Shown piece by piece: positions 8,616-17,282 of a stretch of 56,307 nt of DNA. Below the pieces are notes generated by a model. The model saw nothing but the letters and a program-made list of their open reading frames with translations, was not told the DNA's origin and did no database searches. How positions within the stretch are numbered: position 1 is the stretch's first letter; the number at the start of each line of letters is the position of its first letter. The position numbers were made by a program, and so were the translations under genes. Source of the DNA: Alphaproteobacteria bacterium (GTDB taxonomy: Bacteria; Pseudomonadota; Alphaproteobacteria; UBA6615); contig JAJFJA010000073.1 in NCBI GenBank assembly GCA_021774445.1, forward strand, positions 1 through 56,307, read 5' to 3'.

Positions 8616-9669
8616 CGGCGGGCCCCGCGGACAGCAGATCGAGCTGCCCCGGTTCGCGCACCGGGGCGGCGAGGCCGACATGACGATAGGCCTGATCCGT
8701 CAGCATGCGGCCGCGCGGCGTGCGTTGCAGGAAGCCCTCCTGAATAAGAAAGGGCTCGACAACATCCTCCAAAGTATCGCGTTCCTCGGCCAGGGCGGCG
8801 GCCATGGTTTCGACGCCGACCGGACCGCCGCGATAATTCTCGGCGATGCAGATCAAGTAGCGGCGGTCCATGGCGTCGAGACCGCGGGCGTCGACATTGA
8901 GACGGCGCAAGGCGGCGTCGGCCCGCGCGGCATCGACCGGCCAAGTGTTTTCGACCGACGCGAAGTCGCGGACCCGACGCAGCAGGCGGCCGGCGACGCG
9001 CGGGGTGCCGCGGGCGCGGCGGGCAATCTCCGCCGCGCCGTCGTCGGTGAGATCCATATCGAGAATGCCGGCGCCGCGGTGGATGATGCCCTTGAGTTCG
9101 TCGGGGCTGTAGAATTCGAGGCGTAAGGAAATGCCGAAGCGTTCGCGTAACGGCGTGGTCAGCAGGCCAAGGCGGGTGGTGGCGCCGACCAAGGTGAATG
9201 GCGGCAGTTCGATGCGGATGGAACGCGCCGACGGGCCCTCGCCAATGATCAGATCGAGCTGGTAGTCCTCCATCGCCGGGTAGAGGATCTCTTCCACCGC
9301 CGGATTGAGCCGATGGATCTCGTCGATGAACAAGACATCGCGCGGCTCCAGATTGGTCAAGACCGCGGCAAGGTCGCCGGCCTTGCTGATCACCGGGCCG
9401 GAGGTCGCCCGGAAACCGACGCCAAGCTCGCGAGAGACAATCTGCGCCAAGGTGGTCTTGCCGAGTCCCGGCGGACCATGCAGCAGCACATGATCGATGG
9501 CCTCGCCGCGGCCGCGCGCCGCATCGATGAAGACTTTGAGGTTGCTGCGGACGCCTTGCTGGCCAACGAATTCGCCGAGGCCCTGCGGCCGCAGCTTGAC
9601 CTCAGCATCGTCGCCCGGGGCGGCCTGCGCGCCCACCAGACGAGGGGCGGGCTCGGCGGACATGCTCAT
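8608..9669 (-). CDS. ruvB: Holliday junction branch migration helicase RuvB
   Basis: Hexameric AAA+ motor that drives branch migration with RuvA during recombinational repair. It has 353 residues, with Walker A GPPGLGKTT around residue 65, Walker B FIDEIHRLN, sensor GATTRLGLL and a C-terminal winged helix. Its ATG overlaps the ruvA stop (ATGA, 9666-9669). No LexA-type operator was recognised upstream of the ruv genes. Confidence 0.98.
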   Translation of the reverse strand: MSMSAEPAPRLVGAQAAPGDDAEVKLRPQGLGEFVGQQGVRSNLKVFIDAARGRGEAIDHVLLHGPPGLGKTTLAQIVSRELGVGFRATSGPVISKAGDLAAVLTNLEPRDVLFIDEIHRLNPAVEEILYPAMEDYQLDLIIGEGPSARSIRIELPPFTLVGATTRLGLLTTPLRERFGISLRLEFYSPDELKGIIHRGAGILDMDLTDDGAAEIARRARGTPRVAGRLLRRVRDFASVENTWPVDAARADAALRRLNVDARGLDAMDRRYLICIAENYRGGPVGVETMAAALAEERDTLEDVVEPFLIQEGFLQRTPRGRMLTDQAYRHVGLAAPVREPGQLDLLSAGPADA

Positions 9670-10277
9670 CGGCCGAGCTCCCTGAGCGCCGCGGTGATGA
9701 CCGACTCGACCGAACTGGCGCCGGCGTCACGGGTGGCCGCAACGACGGCGCCGAACGCATCGGACCGGCCATAGCCGAGGTTGACCAAAGCCGACACCGC
9801 GTCGGCCGCGACACGGTCGAGGCCATCGCCGGCGATGGCGCCGGCGACCGACTCGGTGACCGCCGGCAGAATGACGTTGCCGGCCTTGTCGCGGAGTTCG
9901 GCGACAATGCGCCCGGCCAGTTTCGGCCCAACGCCGTCGGCGCGGGTGAGCGCGGCCTTGTCCTGGGCCACGATTGCCTGCAGCAGCTGGTCGGGGGAGA
10001 GGCTGCCGAGGATGGCGAGAGCGACCTTTGCCCCGACCCCTTGCACGGTCAGCAGGTGGCGAAACCAATCACGTTCGGCAAGATTCGGAAAACCGAACAG
10101 GTGGATGTGGTCTTCGCGGACGTGGGTCTCGATATGCAGGCTGACCGGTTGGCCAACCGCGGGCAATGCCGACAAGGTACGGCCGGCGCAAAAAACCAGG
10201 TAGCCGACACCGCCAACGTCGAGGACGATAAAATCCTTGCCGGTTTCGTCGAGCAGACCTTTCAGCTTGGCGATCAA
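9666..10277 (-). CDS. ruvA: Holliday junction branch migration protein RuvA (TTG start)
   Basis: Tetrameric protein that binds the Holliday junction and loads RuvB. The 203-residue product has the OB-fold N-terminus (MIAKLKGL), helix-hairpin-helix motifs (VQGVGAKVALAIL, ADGVGPKLAGRIV) and a C-terminal RuvB-binding domain. I set the start at TTG 10277, which overlaps the ruvC stop as TTGA. GGGAGG lies seven bases upstream, and family RuvA proteins begin at exactly this residue. The longer frame to 10343 lies inside ruvC and has no similarity to RuvA. Confidence 0.95.
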   Translation of the reverse strand: MIAKLKGLLDETGKDFIVLDVGGVGYLVFCAGRTLSALPAVGQPVSLHIETHVREDHIHLFGFPNLAERDWFRHLLTVQGVGAKVALAILGSLSPDQLLQAIVAQDKAALTRADGVGPKLAGRIVAELRDKAGNVILPAVTESVAGAIAGDGLDRVAADAVSALVNLGYGRSDAFGAVVAATRDAGASSVESVITAALRELGR

Positions 10278-10786
10278 CCAGTCACCTCCCGCAACTGTGG
10301 CGACCGCCAGCGCTGGTTGGTTTGGCGGTGATGCGCGTGACACACGGCAACGGCTAACGCGTCGGCGGCGTCGGCGGTATCGAGGCGGGCGCCAGGCAAC
10401 AACGTTGCGATCATCGCCTGGACCTGCTGCTTGCCGGCGTGACCCGTGCCGACCAACGACTTCTTGACGAGATTGGTGGCGTATTCGGCGACCGCCATGC
10501 CGGCGAGCGCAGGGGCGAGCATGACGACCCCGCGGGCCTGTCCAAGCTTCAACGTCGATGCCGCATTGCGATTCACGAAGGTCTCCTCGACCGCCGCCTC
10601 GAAAGGCGCGAATTCCTCAATCACCGCCACCAAGCCCTGATGCAGTTGGGTCAGGCGCTCAGCGAGCGAGCGTTGCTCATCGGACCGCACCGCGCCGTCG
10701 GCGACGTGACGCAGGCGGTTGCCTTCGACCTCGATCACACCCCAACCGGTGATACGCAGGCCCGGATCAAGCCCGAGCAATCGCAT
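10274..10786 (-). CDS. ruvC: Crossover junction endodeoxyribonuclease RuvC
   Basis: Dimeric Mg2+-dependent resolvase that cuts Holliday junctions. It has 170 residues. The RNase H-fold acidic residues are visible as D7 in GLDPGLRITGWG, Glu in VEETFVNRN and Asp in DTADAADALAVA. The ATG at 10786 matches the family N-terminus MRLLGLDPG. A longer frame to 10897 is rejected because it runs into the yebC coding region. It is first of the overlapping ruvC-ruvA-ruvB-ybgC string. Confidence 0.97.
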   Translation of the reverse strand: MRLLGLDPGLRITGWGVIEVEGNRLRHVADGAVRSDEQRSLAERLTQLHQGLVAVIEEFAPFEAAVEETFVNRNAASTLKLGQARGVVMLAPALAGMAVAEYATNLVKKSLVGTGHAGKQQVQAMIATLLPGARLDTADAADALAVAVCHAHHRQTNQRWRSPQLREVTG

Positions 10787-10824
10787 CCAGTGCTTCCCCC
10801 ACAAAACATCGTCAACCGACTCAC

Positions 10825-11574
10825 TCAGTCGGCAAGTTTGGCCATGACCTCGTCGGCAATCTCGAAGTTCGCCGAAACCGACTGCACATCGTCGCAATCC
10901 TCCAGCGCGCTCAGCAATTTGATCAAAGTGGGCGCCGTCTCCTCGTCGACGGCGACGGTGTTCTGCGGCTTCCAGGTCAGACCGGATTCCTGAGGGGCGC
11001 CGAAGCGCGTCTCCAAGGCGGCGCCGACGCTATGGAAGTCATCGGGCGCCGTCGTCACTTCATGGCCGGAGCCGTCGCTGACGACATCGCCGGCACCGGC
11101 TTCCAAGGCGACTTCGAACATCTCGTCGGCAGACGCGGCCGCGGCCGGATAAAGCAACTGCCCGACCCGATCGAACATGAAGCCAACGCTGCCGGTGTCA
11201 CCCATGTTGCCGCCGAACTTGCCAAAGGAGGCGCGAATCTCGGCGGCCGTGCGGTTGCGGTTGTCGGTCAGCGCCTCGACGATAATGGCGATGCCGCCGG
11301 GGCCGAAGCCTTCGTAACGCACCTCCTCAAGGGCGGCGCCATCGCCGCCGCCGGCGGCCTTGTTGACCGCACGTTCGATGCGATCCTTGGGCATGTTGGC
11401 GGCCCGGGCGGCGGTTATGGCGGAACGCAGGCGGGGATTCTGGTCCGGATCGGGCGCGCCCAAGCGGGCCGCGACCTCGATCTCGCGGGCGAGCCGCGCG
11501 AACTGCTTGGCCCGCTTGGCATCCTGCGCACCCTTGCGGTGCATGATGTTCTTGAATTGGGAATGGCCGGCCAT
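10825..11574 (-). CDS. YebC/PmpR-family protein
   Basis: Member of the YebC/TACO1 family. These proteins were annotated as transcriptional regulators, and more recent work links them to translation of difficult peptide sequences. The 249-residue product begins MAGHSQFKNIMHRKG, the diagnostic N-terminus, and contains NMPKDRIERAVNK and EGFGPGGIAIIVE. The start at 11574 is set by that N-terminus. It lies 38 nt upstream of ruvC, a frequent yebC-ruvCAB arrangement. Confidence 0.95.
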   Translation of the reverse strand: MAGHSQFKNIMHRKGAQDAKRAKQFARLAREIEVAARLGAPDPDQNPRLRSAITAARAANMPKDRIERAVNKAAGGGDGAALEEVRYEGFGPGGIAIIVEALTDNRNRTAAEIRASFGKFGGNMGDTGSVGFMFDRVGQLLYPAAAASADEMFEVALEAGAGDVVSDGSGHEVTTAPDDFHSVGAALETRFGAPQESGLTWKPQNTVAVDEETAPTLIKLLSALEDCDDVQSVSANFEIADEVMAKLAD

Positions 11575-11733
11575 GGCCTGTCGCGCCCCCTTAATACGCT
11601 GGTCAATATACCATATGTGGTGGTAGCCCGCGCAAGCGGAGCTATCGGCTGGGGTCCCGACCATATTGGCTGGTGGATATCAAGGCAATATGGCGAGATT
11701 ACGGCGGCAACCGGGCCGTCTTGGCCCTCTCGT

Positions 11734-12582
11734 CTAGGCCATCTCGGGGGCGGCGGTCAATGCCGACGCGCAGCGCGGCATGTGAGGACGCAGCCGGCCG
11801 CCAATCCGCACCGGCTCAACGTGGGTGGCCAATCCGGTACGGTCGTCGGTCTCGACGAAGAGGGCGCAGAGGGTGGCCTCGCCGTCGGCCGGGTGGAGGC
11901 GCTCATTGACGATTTTCTTGCGGAACCGAGCGATGGCCGTGTGTTTGCGCATGCCGATCACGGAATCATAATCGCCGCACATGCCGGCGTCGGTCTGGTA
12001 GGCGGTGCCGCCGGGCAAGATCTGCTCGTCGGCCGTGGGCACGTGGGTGTGGGTGCCGACCACCAAGCTGGCGCGGCCATCGAAACTGTGGCCGAAGGCC
12101 ATCTTCTCCGAGGTCGCCTCGCCATGGACGTCGATGACCACAGCGTCGACCGTCCGGCCAAGACTGTGTTGCGCCAGAATCGCCTCGGCCGCGGCAAAGG
12201 GGTCGTCGAGAAGTTCCATGAAAAGCCGGCACATCACATTGGCGACGAGCACGCGCTTGCCCTGCGGCGTGGTGTAAACACCGGCGCCCTGCCCCGGGGT
12301 GCCGGCCTGGTAGTTGAGCGGCCGCAACAGCCGCGAGTCGCCGTCGATATAAGAGACGATCTCGCGCTGATCCCAGGCATGGTTGCCGGTAGTGATGACG
12401 TCCGCGCCGAAGCCGTAGATCTCCTTGCAAATCGCCTCGGTAATGCCGAAACCATGGGCGGCATTTTCGCCGTTGACGATGACGAAATCGAGAGCGAGCC
12501 GGCGGCGGAGTAAGCCGAGGTGATCTTGCAGAGCCTGGCGACCACTCCGACCGACGATGTCGCCACAAAAGAGAATACGCAT
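11734..12582 (-). CDS. YmdB-type metallophosphoesterase (TIGR00282 family)
   Basis: Calcineurin-like phosphoesterase. The Bacillus homologue YmdB hydrolyses 2',3'- or 3',5'-cyclic nucleotides; the role in alphaproteobacteria is less clear. The 282-residue product shows metal-site motifs in order: GDIVGRSGR (residues 7-15), NGENAAHGFG, TTGNHAWDQ, DVHGEATSEK and VGTHTHVPT. Together these make a complete dinuclear centre. It lies 8 nt downstream of the formyl-THF cyclo-ligase gene and is probably co-transcribed with it. Confidence 0.93.
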   Translation of the reverse strand: MRILFCGDIVGRSGRQALQDHLGLLRRRLALDFVIVNGENAAHGFGITEAICKEIYGFGADVITTGNHAWDQREIVSYIDGDSRLLRPLNYQAGTPGQGAGVYTTPQGKRVLVANVMCRLFMELLDDPFAAAEAILAQHSLGRTVDAVVIDVHGEATSEKMAFGHSFDGRASLVVGTHTHVPTADEQILPGGTAYQTDAGMCGDYDSVIGMRKHTAIARFRKKIVNERLHPADGEATLCALFVETDDRTGLATHVEPVRIGGRLRPHMPRCASALTAAPEMA

Positions 12583-12590
12583 GAATCGCC

Positions 12591-13211
12591 CTAAAGAATC
12601 TTACGGAAACGCCGTGCCCCGGCCTCGGTGACCACCCAATCCAGGGGCTCGTCAGAGGCGGCGGACGGCACAGTCTCCACCATCTGGCCGGCAAAGGCCA
12701 AGCCAACCGCGGCAACCGGGCCCGCGGCCCGTAGGGCGGCGAGGGTGCGGTCATAATAACCGCCGCCATAGCCAAGCCGCTGGCCCTCCCGGTCATAGGC
12801 CAATAATGGCAGCAGCAGTACTTCGGGCACCAGCGCCGGGCTTTCGTCGGACGGTTGTTGGGTGCCGAACGGACCGGGCAGTAACGGCTCGCCGACCTGC
12901 CAGCGGCGAAACAGCAGCGGCTCCTCCCGACCGACGACGACCGGCAAGGCGCACACGAGGCCGGTCGCAATCAGCTGGCTGATCAGCGGCCGCGGGTCGA
13001 TCTCGCCGCGCATAGGGGCATAGGCTGAGAATACCGTCCCGGCGGGCGGGGAAAGGGCCAGTCCCGGTCCGGCACGATAGTGGGGCAACAGGGCCTGGCC
13101 GGCGGTCATGGCCGCCTCGGGCGCTTCCGCCAAGGCCGCGCGGCGAGACCGGGCCGCCATCCGTAGAGCTGTTTTGGCGGTGCGCAACCTTTGAGTACCC
13201 GCATCGTGCAT
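12591..13211 (-). CDS. 5-formyltetrahydrofolate cyclo-ligase (YgfA/MTHFS)
   Basis: Converts 5-formyl-THF to 5,10-methenyl-THF using ATP, returning stored folate to one-carbon metabolism. The 206-residue product has YAPMRGEIDPRPL and the C-terminal GYGGGYYDRTL phosphate/folate-binding motif. It directly follows the 6S RNA candidate, the conserved zapA-ssrS-ygfA order of proteobacteria. It may be expressed from the same primary transcript. Confidence 0.93.
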   Translation of the reverse strand: MHDAGTQRLRTAKTALRMAARSRRAALAEAPEAAMTAGQALLPHYRAGPGLALSPPAGTVFSAYAPMRGEIDPRPLISQLIATGLVCALPVVVGREEPLLFRRWQVGEPLLPGPFGTQQPSDESPALVPEVLLLPLLAYDREGQRLGYGGGYYDRTLAALRAAGPVAAVGLAFAGQMVETVPSAASDEPLDWVVTEAGARRFRKIL

Positions 13212-13350
13212 GGTCGCGACCTATCGCGGAACCGATCGAAAAAGAGGACGGACGGCGCCGGGTCAACCGTCGAAGAGGCGTCCACCGAGGCCTGCTATGC
13301 AGGTGGGCGCCATATACCGAGGCCACGGCCCCGGCAGGGACAGCTCCCTG
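13205..13350 (-). ncRNA. ssrS: 6S RNA (candidate; ends approximate)
   Basis: The 6S RNA imitates an open promoter and sequesters sigma70 RNA polymerase. Evidence here is positional and structural. The 204-nt gap between zapA and ygfA holds no gene, and this is the conserved place for ssrS. On the minus strand a perfect TATAAT precedes a region that folds into a long hairpin. Its arms are GGCG-C-CCACC (about 13303-13312 read backwards) and GGUGG-A-CGCC, capped by CCUGC-AUA-GCAGG. A CUCGG segment resembles the conserved 6S core. The 5' CAGGGA/TCCCTG hairpin fits the 6S model less well, and both ends are estimates. Confidence 0.68.
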
Positions 13351-13356
13351 GTGGTA

Positions 13357-13362
13357 ATTATA
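13357..13362 (-). promoter_or_regulatory. -10 box for the 6S RNA/ygfA transcript
   Basis: A perfect TATAAT on the minus strand, 8-12 bases before the predicted 6S start. The hexamer 17 bases upstream (TTAGAT) is a weak -35. Confidence 0.6.
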
Positions 13363-13415
13363 GCCCCCGGGATGCCCGCATCTAACGCGAAGCCCAGCGA
13401 CGTCCTGGAGAGAAC

Positions 13416-13757
13416 TTAGGAAGCCTCGAGAGCCGCCGCAATGGCGTTGATGCGGCCGGCGAGAACATCGATCTGGCCGACCAGGGCGACTTCGGCCTCG
13501 GATGCCGCCTGATCGCGAATCTGCACGGACTGGCGCTCGGCATCGGAAAGCTCGGCGTTGGCGTCGGATAACTCGTCGGCGATCAGCAGGCCGGCCATCA
13601 CTAGCAGGCGGGTATCGCCGATTTGGCCGACGGCGCTGACCAACTCCTCGACCTTGCCGTTCAAATAGGCGGCGAGCTGGGTCAAATGTTCTTCCTGGCC
13701 GTCCTCGCAGGCGATGCGGTAGTTGCGACCATTGATGGTGACAGCGACCTGAGCCAC
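13416..13757 (-). CDS. zapA: Cell division protein ZapA (GTG start)
   Basis: Small protein that crosslinks FtsZ filaments in the Z-ring. The 113-residue product has the N-terminal ZapA globular domain (VAVTINGRNYRIACEDGQE) and a C-terminal coiled coil. I chose GTG 13757 because GGAGGG lies seven bases before it and the upstream gene stops one base earlier. The longer frame to 13973 is an out-of-frame read of that upstream gene. Translational coupling to the upstream coiled-coil gene is likely. Confidence 0.92.
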   Translation of the reverse strand: MAQVAVTINGRNYRIACEDGQEEHLTQLAAYLNGKVEELVSAVGQIGDTRLLVMAGLLIADELSDANAELSDAERQSVQIRDQAASEAEVALVGQIDVLAGRINAIAAALEAS

Positions 13758-13758
13758 C

Positions 13759-13983
13759 TCAACCCTCCAGCACGACTTGCAGTTTGCCGATCGCCGAATC
13801 AAGCCGTCCCGACACCGTCGCGGCGGTCTGCTTGACCATGTCATACTCCTCGCGCATGGCCGCCAACTGCTCCAAAAGGCGGGTGTTCTCTCGGGCCGAG
13901 CCATGCTGCAAGGAACGAACGGCCGCCTCAAGGCGGCTGATCGCCTGATCAAGGCGCTGCTCTGCTGCTTCAATTTGTGACAT
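13759..13983 (-). CDS. Coiled-coil protein, DUF4164/ZauP-like partner of ZapA
   Basis: A 74-residue protein (MSQIEAAEQRLDQAISRLE) that is essentially one continuous coiled coil with regular Leu/Ile/Ala heptads. In Caulobacter a similar small coiled-coil protein encoded directly before zapA, ZauP, interacts with ZapA and focuses the Z-ring. Position and form match that pair, but sequence identity was not measured. It ends with the GGAGGG that serves as the zapA ribosome site. An alternative start at 14001 would add six residues. Confidence 0.8.
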   Translation of the reverse strand: MSQIEAAEQRLDQAISRLEAAVRSLQHGSARENTRLLEQLAAMREEYDMVKQTAATVSGRLDSAIGKLQVVLEG

Positions 13984-14191
13984 TAACAATGTCCGCTGCA
14001 ATGTCCGTGGGATTGACCAACACCGGCCGCGGCGTCCTCCTCATCCCCTCAAAATTTCAAACGCCGCCAGGGCGTCGACCGGTCGCAAACGCATACATAG
14101 CCTATGATCGGGCCGGAGTCTCGGTCAACTAACGCTATCGTGGCGGGGCGCGGCGGCGCGTTGGTGTGGGCGGCGCACGGCCTGCGGCCGA

Positions 14192-14959
14192 TCAGGGAAT
14201 CAGCCCGACTCGGCGGCGGCTTTCGTCAGTCTTCAGCGAGAAATCGGTGCCGGCAAGCGCCGCCGCGTCCGCCGTGCACAACCAGGCGATAGCGCGGGCC
14301 ACCCATGCCGGCGGGATATGGACCGACGGATCAAGCTGGCTGACCGGGTTAATGCCCGAGGCCTTGATCGCGGTCTGCATCTCGGTGGCAACGGTGCCGG
14401 GGCTGAGGCCGATCACACGGATGCCTTCGTCGCGATACTCCTTGTCGGCGCAGCGGGTCAACGACAGCACCGCGGCCTTGGTCGAGCAGTAGTGGCTCCA
14501 GCCCTCAAGGGCGCCGGTGGCAGCGCCGGAACTGATGTTGACGATGATGCCCGACCCCTGGGCCTGCATCATGGGTATCGCCGCGCGAAGGCCGTGATAG
14601 ACGCCCTTGTAATTAATGTCCACGACGCGGCCCCATTGCTCGGGATCGGACTCGGCCAGCCGGGCAATTGGGTCGATGACCCCGGCATTGTTTACCAAGA
14701 TATCGAGGCGGCCAAACTGGTCTCGGCAATGCTCGGCGACGGCAAGCACATCGGCATACCGGCTGACGTCGCAAGCCATCGCCGACGCCACCCCGCCGCC
14801 TTCGGCGATCTCGCCGGCGAGCCGCTGCAGCGCAGGCAGGTCGCGGGCAGCCAGCACCACCGAGACCCCATGGCTCGAAAGTTCCCGCGCCGCCGCGGCG
14901 CCGATGCCGCGACTGGCGCCGGTAATAATGGCGGTCTTGCCTGTCAGTTCCTGCATCAA
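14192..14959 (-). CDS. Short-chain dehydrogenase/reductase (SDR)
   Basis: Classical SDR of 255 residues that uses NAD(P)H to oxidise or reduce an unknown small molecule. The cofactor motif TGASRGIGAAAA is at about 13-24, followed by NNAG, the catalytic Ser (NISSG) and YCSTK (YxxxK). It has its own transcription unit: 208 nt separate it from the zapA operon and 264 nt from the divergent tkt gene. Nothing in the context identifies the substrate. Confidence 0.9.
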   Translation of the reverse strand: MMQELTGKTAIITGASRGIGAAAARELSSHGVSVVLAARDLPALQRLAGEIAEGGGVASAMACDVSRYADVLAVAEHCRDQFGRLDILVNNAGVIDPIARLAESDPEQWGRVVDINYKGVYHGLRAAIPMMQAQGSGIIVNISSGAATGALEGWSHYCSTKAAVLSLTRCADKEYRDEGIRVIGLSPGTVATEMQTAIKASGINPVSQLDPSVHIPPAWVARAIAWLCTADAAALAGTDFSLKTDESRRRVGLIP

Positions 14960-15223
14960 TTCACTCCTGCGTTGAGAATCGCGCTGCGAGGGCGAACCCT
15001 ACCTCGGCGAGGCAGCGTGCAGTGGTCGACACCGCGCCCCGACGGCCGTGAGAAGAAGAGGCGGAAGATAGGTGCAATAACGGGAACGGCAATACCCGAG
15101 CGCCTAATTCGTTGACGGGACGGGGCCTTGCCGGCATGTTGCCGCCGGCGCGCACACCCGATGCCGCGGTGGACGCCGGCGCGTATCCGGACACCGGGTA
15201 AAGACGAGGCCGAGGCAAACAAG

Positions 15224-17212
15224 ATGGACGGCATGGATCCAAGTCGCTTGCGCGACCTCGCCAATGCGCTGCGGGCATTGGCCATGGACGCGGTGCAGCA
15301 GGCTAATTCCGGTCACCCAGGTATGCCGATGGGCATGGCCGACGTGGCGACGGTCCTGGTCAGCCGCCATCTGAAATTCGATCCGACCGCCCCCGACTGG
15401 CCCGACCGTGACCGCTTCGTGCTGTCGGCGGGCCATGGATCGATGCTGCTGTACGGCCTGCTCCACTTGACCGGCTATGCGGACATGACGCTGGATCAGC
15501 TGCGGCGCTTCCGGCAGCTCGGCAGCCGCACGCCGGGTCACCCGGAGTATGGACATGCGGCCGGGGTCGAGACGACCACCGGGCCGCTGGGACAGGGGCT
15601 GGCGAACGCCGTCGGCATGGCCCTGGCGGAGCGCCTGCTGGCGGCGCGCTACGGCGCGGAGATCGTCGATCACTACACCTATGCGATCGCCGGCGACGGC
15701 TGCCTGATGGAGGGCATCAGCCACGAAGCGATCTCGTTGGCCGGGCATCTGCGCCTGAGCAAGCTGATCGTGCTGTTCGACGACAACGGCATCTCCATCG
15801 ATGGGCCGACATCGTTGTCGGTCTCCGACAATCAAAGCGCCCGCTTCGAAGCCAGCGGGTGGAAGACCCTCGCGGTCGATGGCCATGACGCCGCCGCGAT
15901 CGACGCGGCGATCGCCGAGGCCAAGACCGCTGACCGGCCGACCATGATCGCTTGTCGCACGGTGATCGGGTTCGGGGCGCCGAACAAAGGCGGCACCGCG
16001 GCGGCGCACGGGTCACCGCTGGGCGAGGCGGAAATCGCGGCGGCGCGCGAGCAATTGGGCTGGCCCTATCCGGCCTTCGAGATCCCCCATGACATCGCCG
16101 CCGGGTGGCGCGCCATCGGCAGCCGCGGCGCCGAAAGCCGGGCGGGATGGGAGGCGCGGCTGGAAAGCCAGGACGCCGAACGGCGCGCCGAATTCCAGCG
16201 CACGCAGGCTGGAGAGCTGCCGGCCAAGCTGGACGACTCGGTGGCGGCGTATAAACGACAATTGGTGACGGAACAGCCAGGCTGGGCGACGCGCAAATCC
16301 AGCCAGGAAGTTCTGGAGGTGATGACCCGGGCCGCGCCGGAGTTGATCGGCGGCTCGGCGGACCTCACCGGATCGAACAATACCAAAACCGGGGCGACCG
16401 ACCCGGTGACCGCGGACGATTTCAGCGGCCGCTATCTCTATTACGGCGTGCGCGAGCATGGCATGGCGGCGGCGATGAACGGCATCGCCCTGCATGGCGG
16501 GCTGATCCCCTATGGCGGCACGTTCCTGGTGTTCTCCGACTATTGCCGGCCGGCGATCCGTCTGGCGGCGCTGATGGGCATTCGGGTGGTGTTCGTGATG
16601 ACCCACGACTCGATCGGCTTGGGCGAGGACGGGCCGACCCATCAGCCGGTGGAGCAGTTGGCGGCGCTGCGGGCGATCCCGAATCTCAATGTATTCCGGC
16701 CGGCCGACGCGGTGGAGACCGCCGAGTGTTGGCAACTGGCGGTGCAGAGCACGAACAGACCATCGGTGATCGCGTTGACCCGACAGGGCTTGGCGGCGGT
16801 TCGCCACAGCGATAGCGACGAGAATCTGTGCGGGCGCGGCGGCTATGTTCTGGCCGAGGCGGACGGCCGCCGGCAGATCACGCTGCTGGCCACCGGATCG
16901 GAAATCGCCGTGGCGATGGCGGCCCGGACCCTGCTGCAAGCCGAAGGCATCGGCGCCGCCGTGGTCTCATTGCCGTGTCAGGAACTGTTCGACGAGCAGC
17001 CGGCAAGCTACCGGGCGGACGTCTTGGGCGCGGCGCCACGGATCGCGGTCGAGGCGGCCGTCGGGATTGGCTGGGCACGTTATTTGGGCGACAAGGGCGC
17101 GTTCATCGGCATGGACGGCTTCGGTGCCTCCGGCCCCTACAATTCGCTTTACGAACATTTCGGAATCACCCCGGCGCGGGTTGCCGAGGCAGCACGCAAC
17201 GCTCTGGATTGA
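15224..17212 (+). CDS. tkt: Transketolase
   Basis: Thiamine-diphosphate enzyme moving two-carbon units between sugar phosphates in the pentose phosphate or Calvin cycles. The 662-residue product has the N-terminal SGHPGMPMG motif, the ThDP-binding GDGCLMEGISHEA, the catalytic-Glu region YYGVREHGMA, and a C-terminal transketolase domain. The ATG at 15224 matches the family N-terminus. A longer frame to 15128 has a basic, unrelated extension. It leads a plus-strand cluster with gap, fbaB and thiE. Confidence 0.96.
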   Translation: MDGMDPSRLRDLANALRALAMDAVQQANSGHPGMPMGMADVATVLVSRHLKFDPTAPDWPDRDRFVLSAGHGSMLLYGLLHLTGYADMTLDQLRRFRQLGSRTPGHPEYGHAAGVETTTGPLGQGLANAVGMALAERLLAARYGAEIVDHYTYAIAGDGCLMEGISHEAISLAGHLRLSKLIVLFDDNGISIDGPTSLSVSDNQSARFEASGWKTLAVDGHDAAAIDAAIAEAKTADRPTMIACRTVIGFGAPNKGGTAAAHGSPLGEAEIAAAREQLGWPYPAFEIPHDIAAGWRAIGSRGAESRAGWEARLESQDAERRAEFQRTQAGELPAKLDDSVAAYKRQLVTEQPGWATRKSSQEVLEVMTRAAPELIGGSADLTGSNNTKTGATDPVTADDFSGRYLYYGVREHGMAAAMNGIALHGGLIPYGGTFLVFSDYCRPAIRLAALMGIRVVFVMTHDSIGLGEDGPTHQPVEQLAALRAIPNLNVFRPADAVETAECWQLAVQSTNRPSVIALTRQGLAAVRHSDSDENLCGRGGYVLAEADGRRQITLLATGSEIAVAMAARTLLQAEGIGAAVVSLPCQELFDEQPASYRADVLGAAPRIAVEAAVGIGWARYLGDKGAFIGMDGFGASGPYNSLYEHFGITPARVAEAARNALD

Positions 17213-17282
17213 GCGGTCGGACTTACTCACCTTACCACCAGGCCGCCGTTGTTACCGCGGCCACATCTGTCGGAGGACTTAA

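Noticed and set aside
11032..12513. A 493-codon plus-strand frame across the yebC and YmdB genes
   Set aside because: It crosses two well-identified genes antisense and has no ribosome site or domain.
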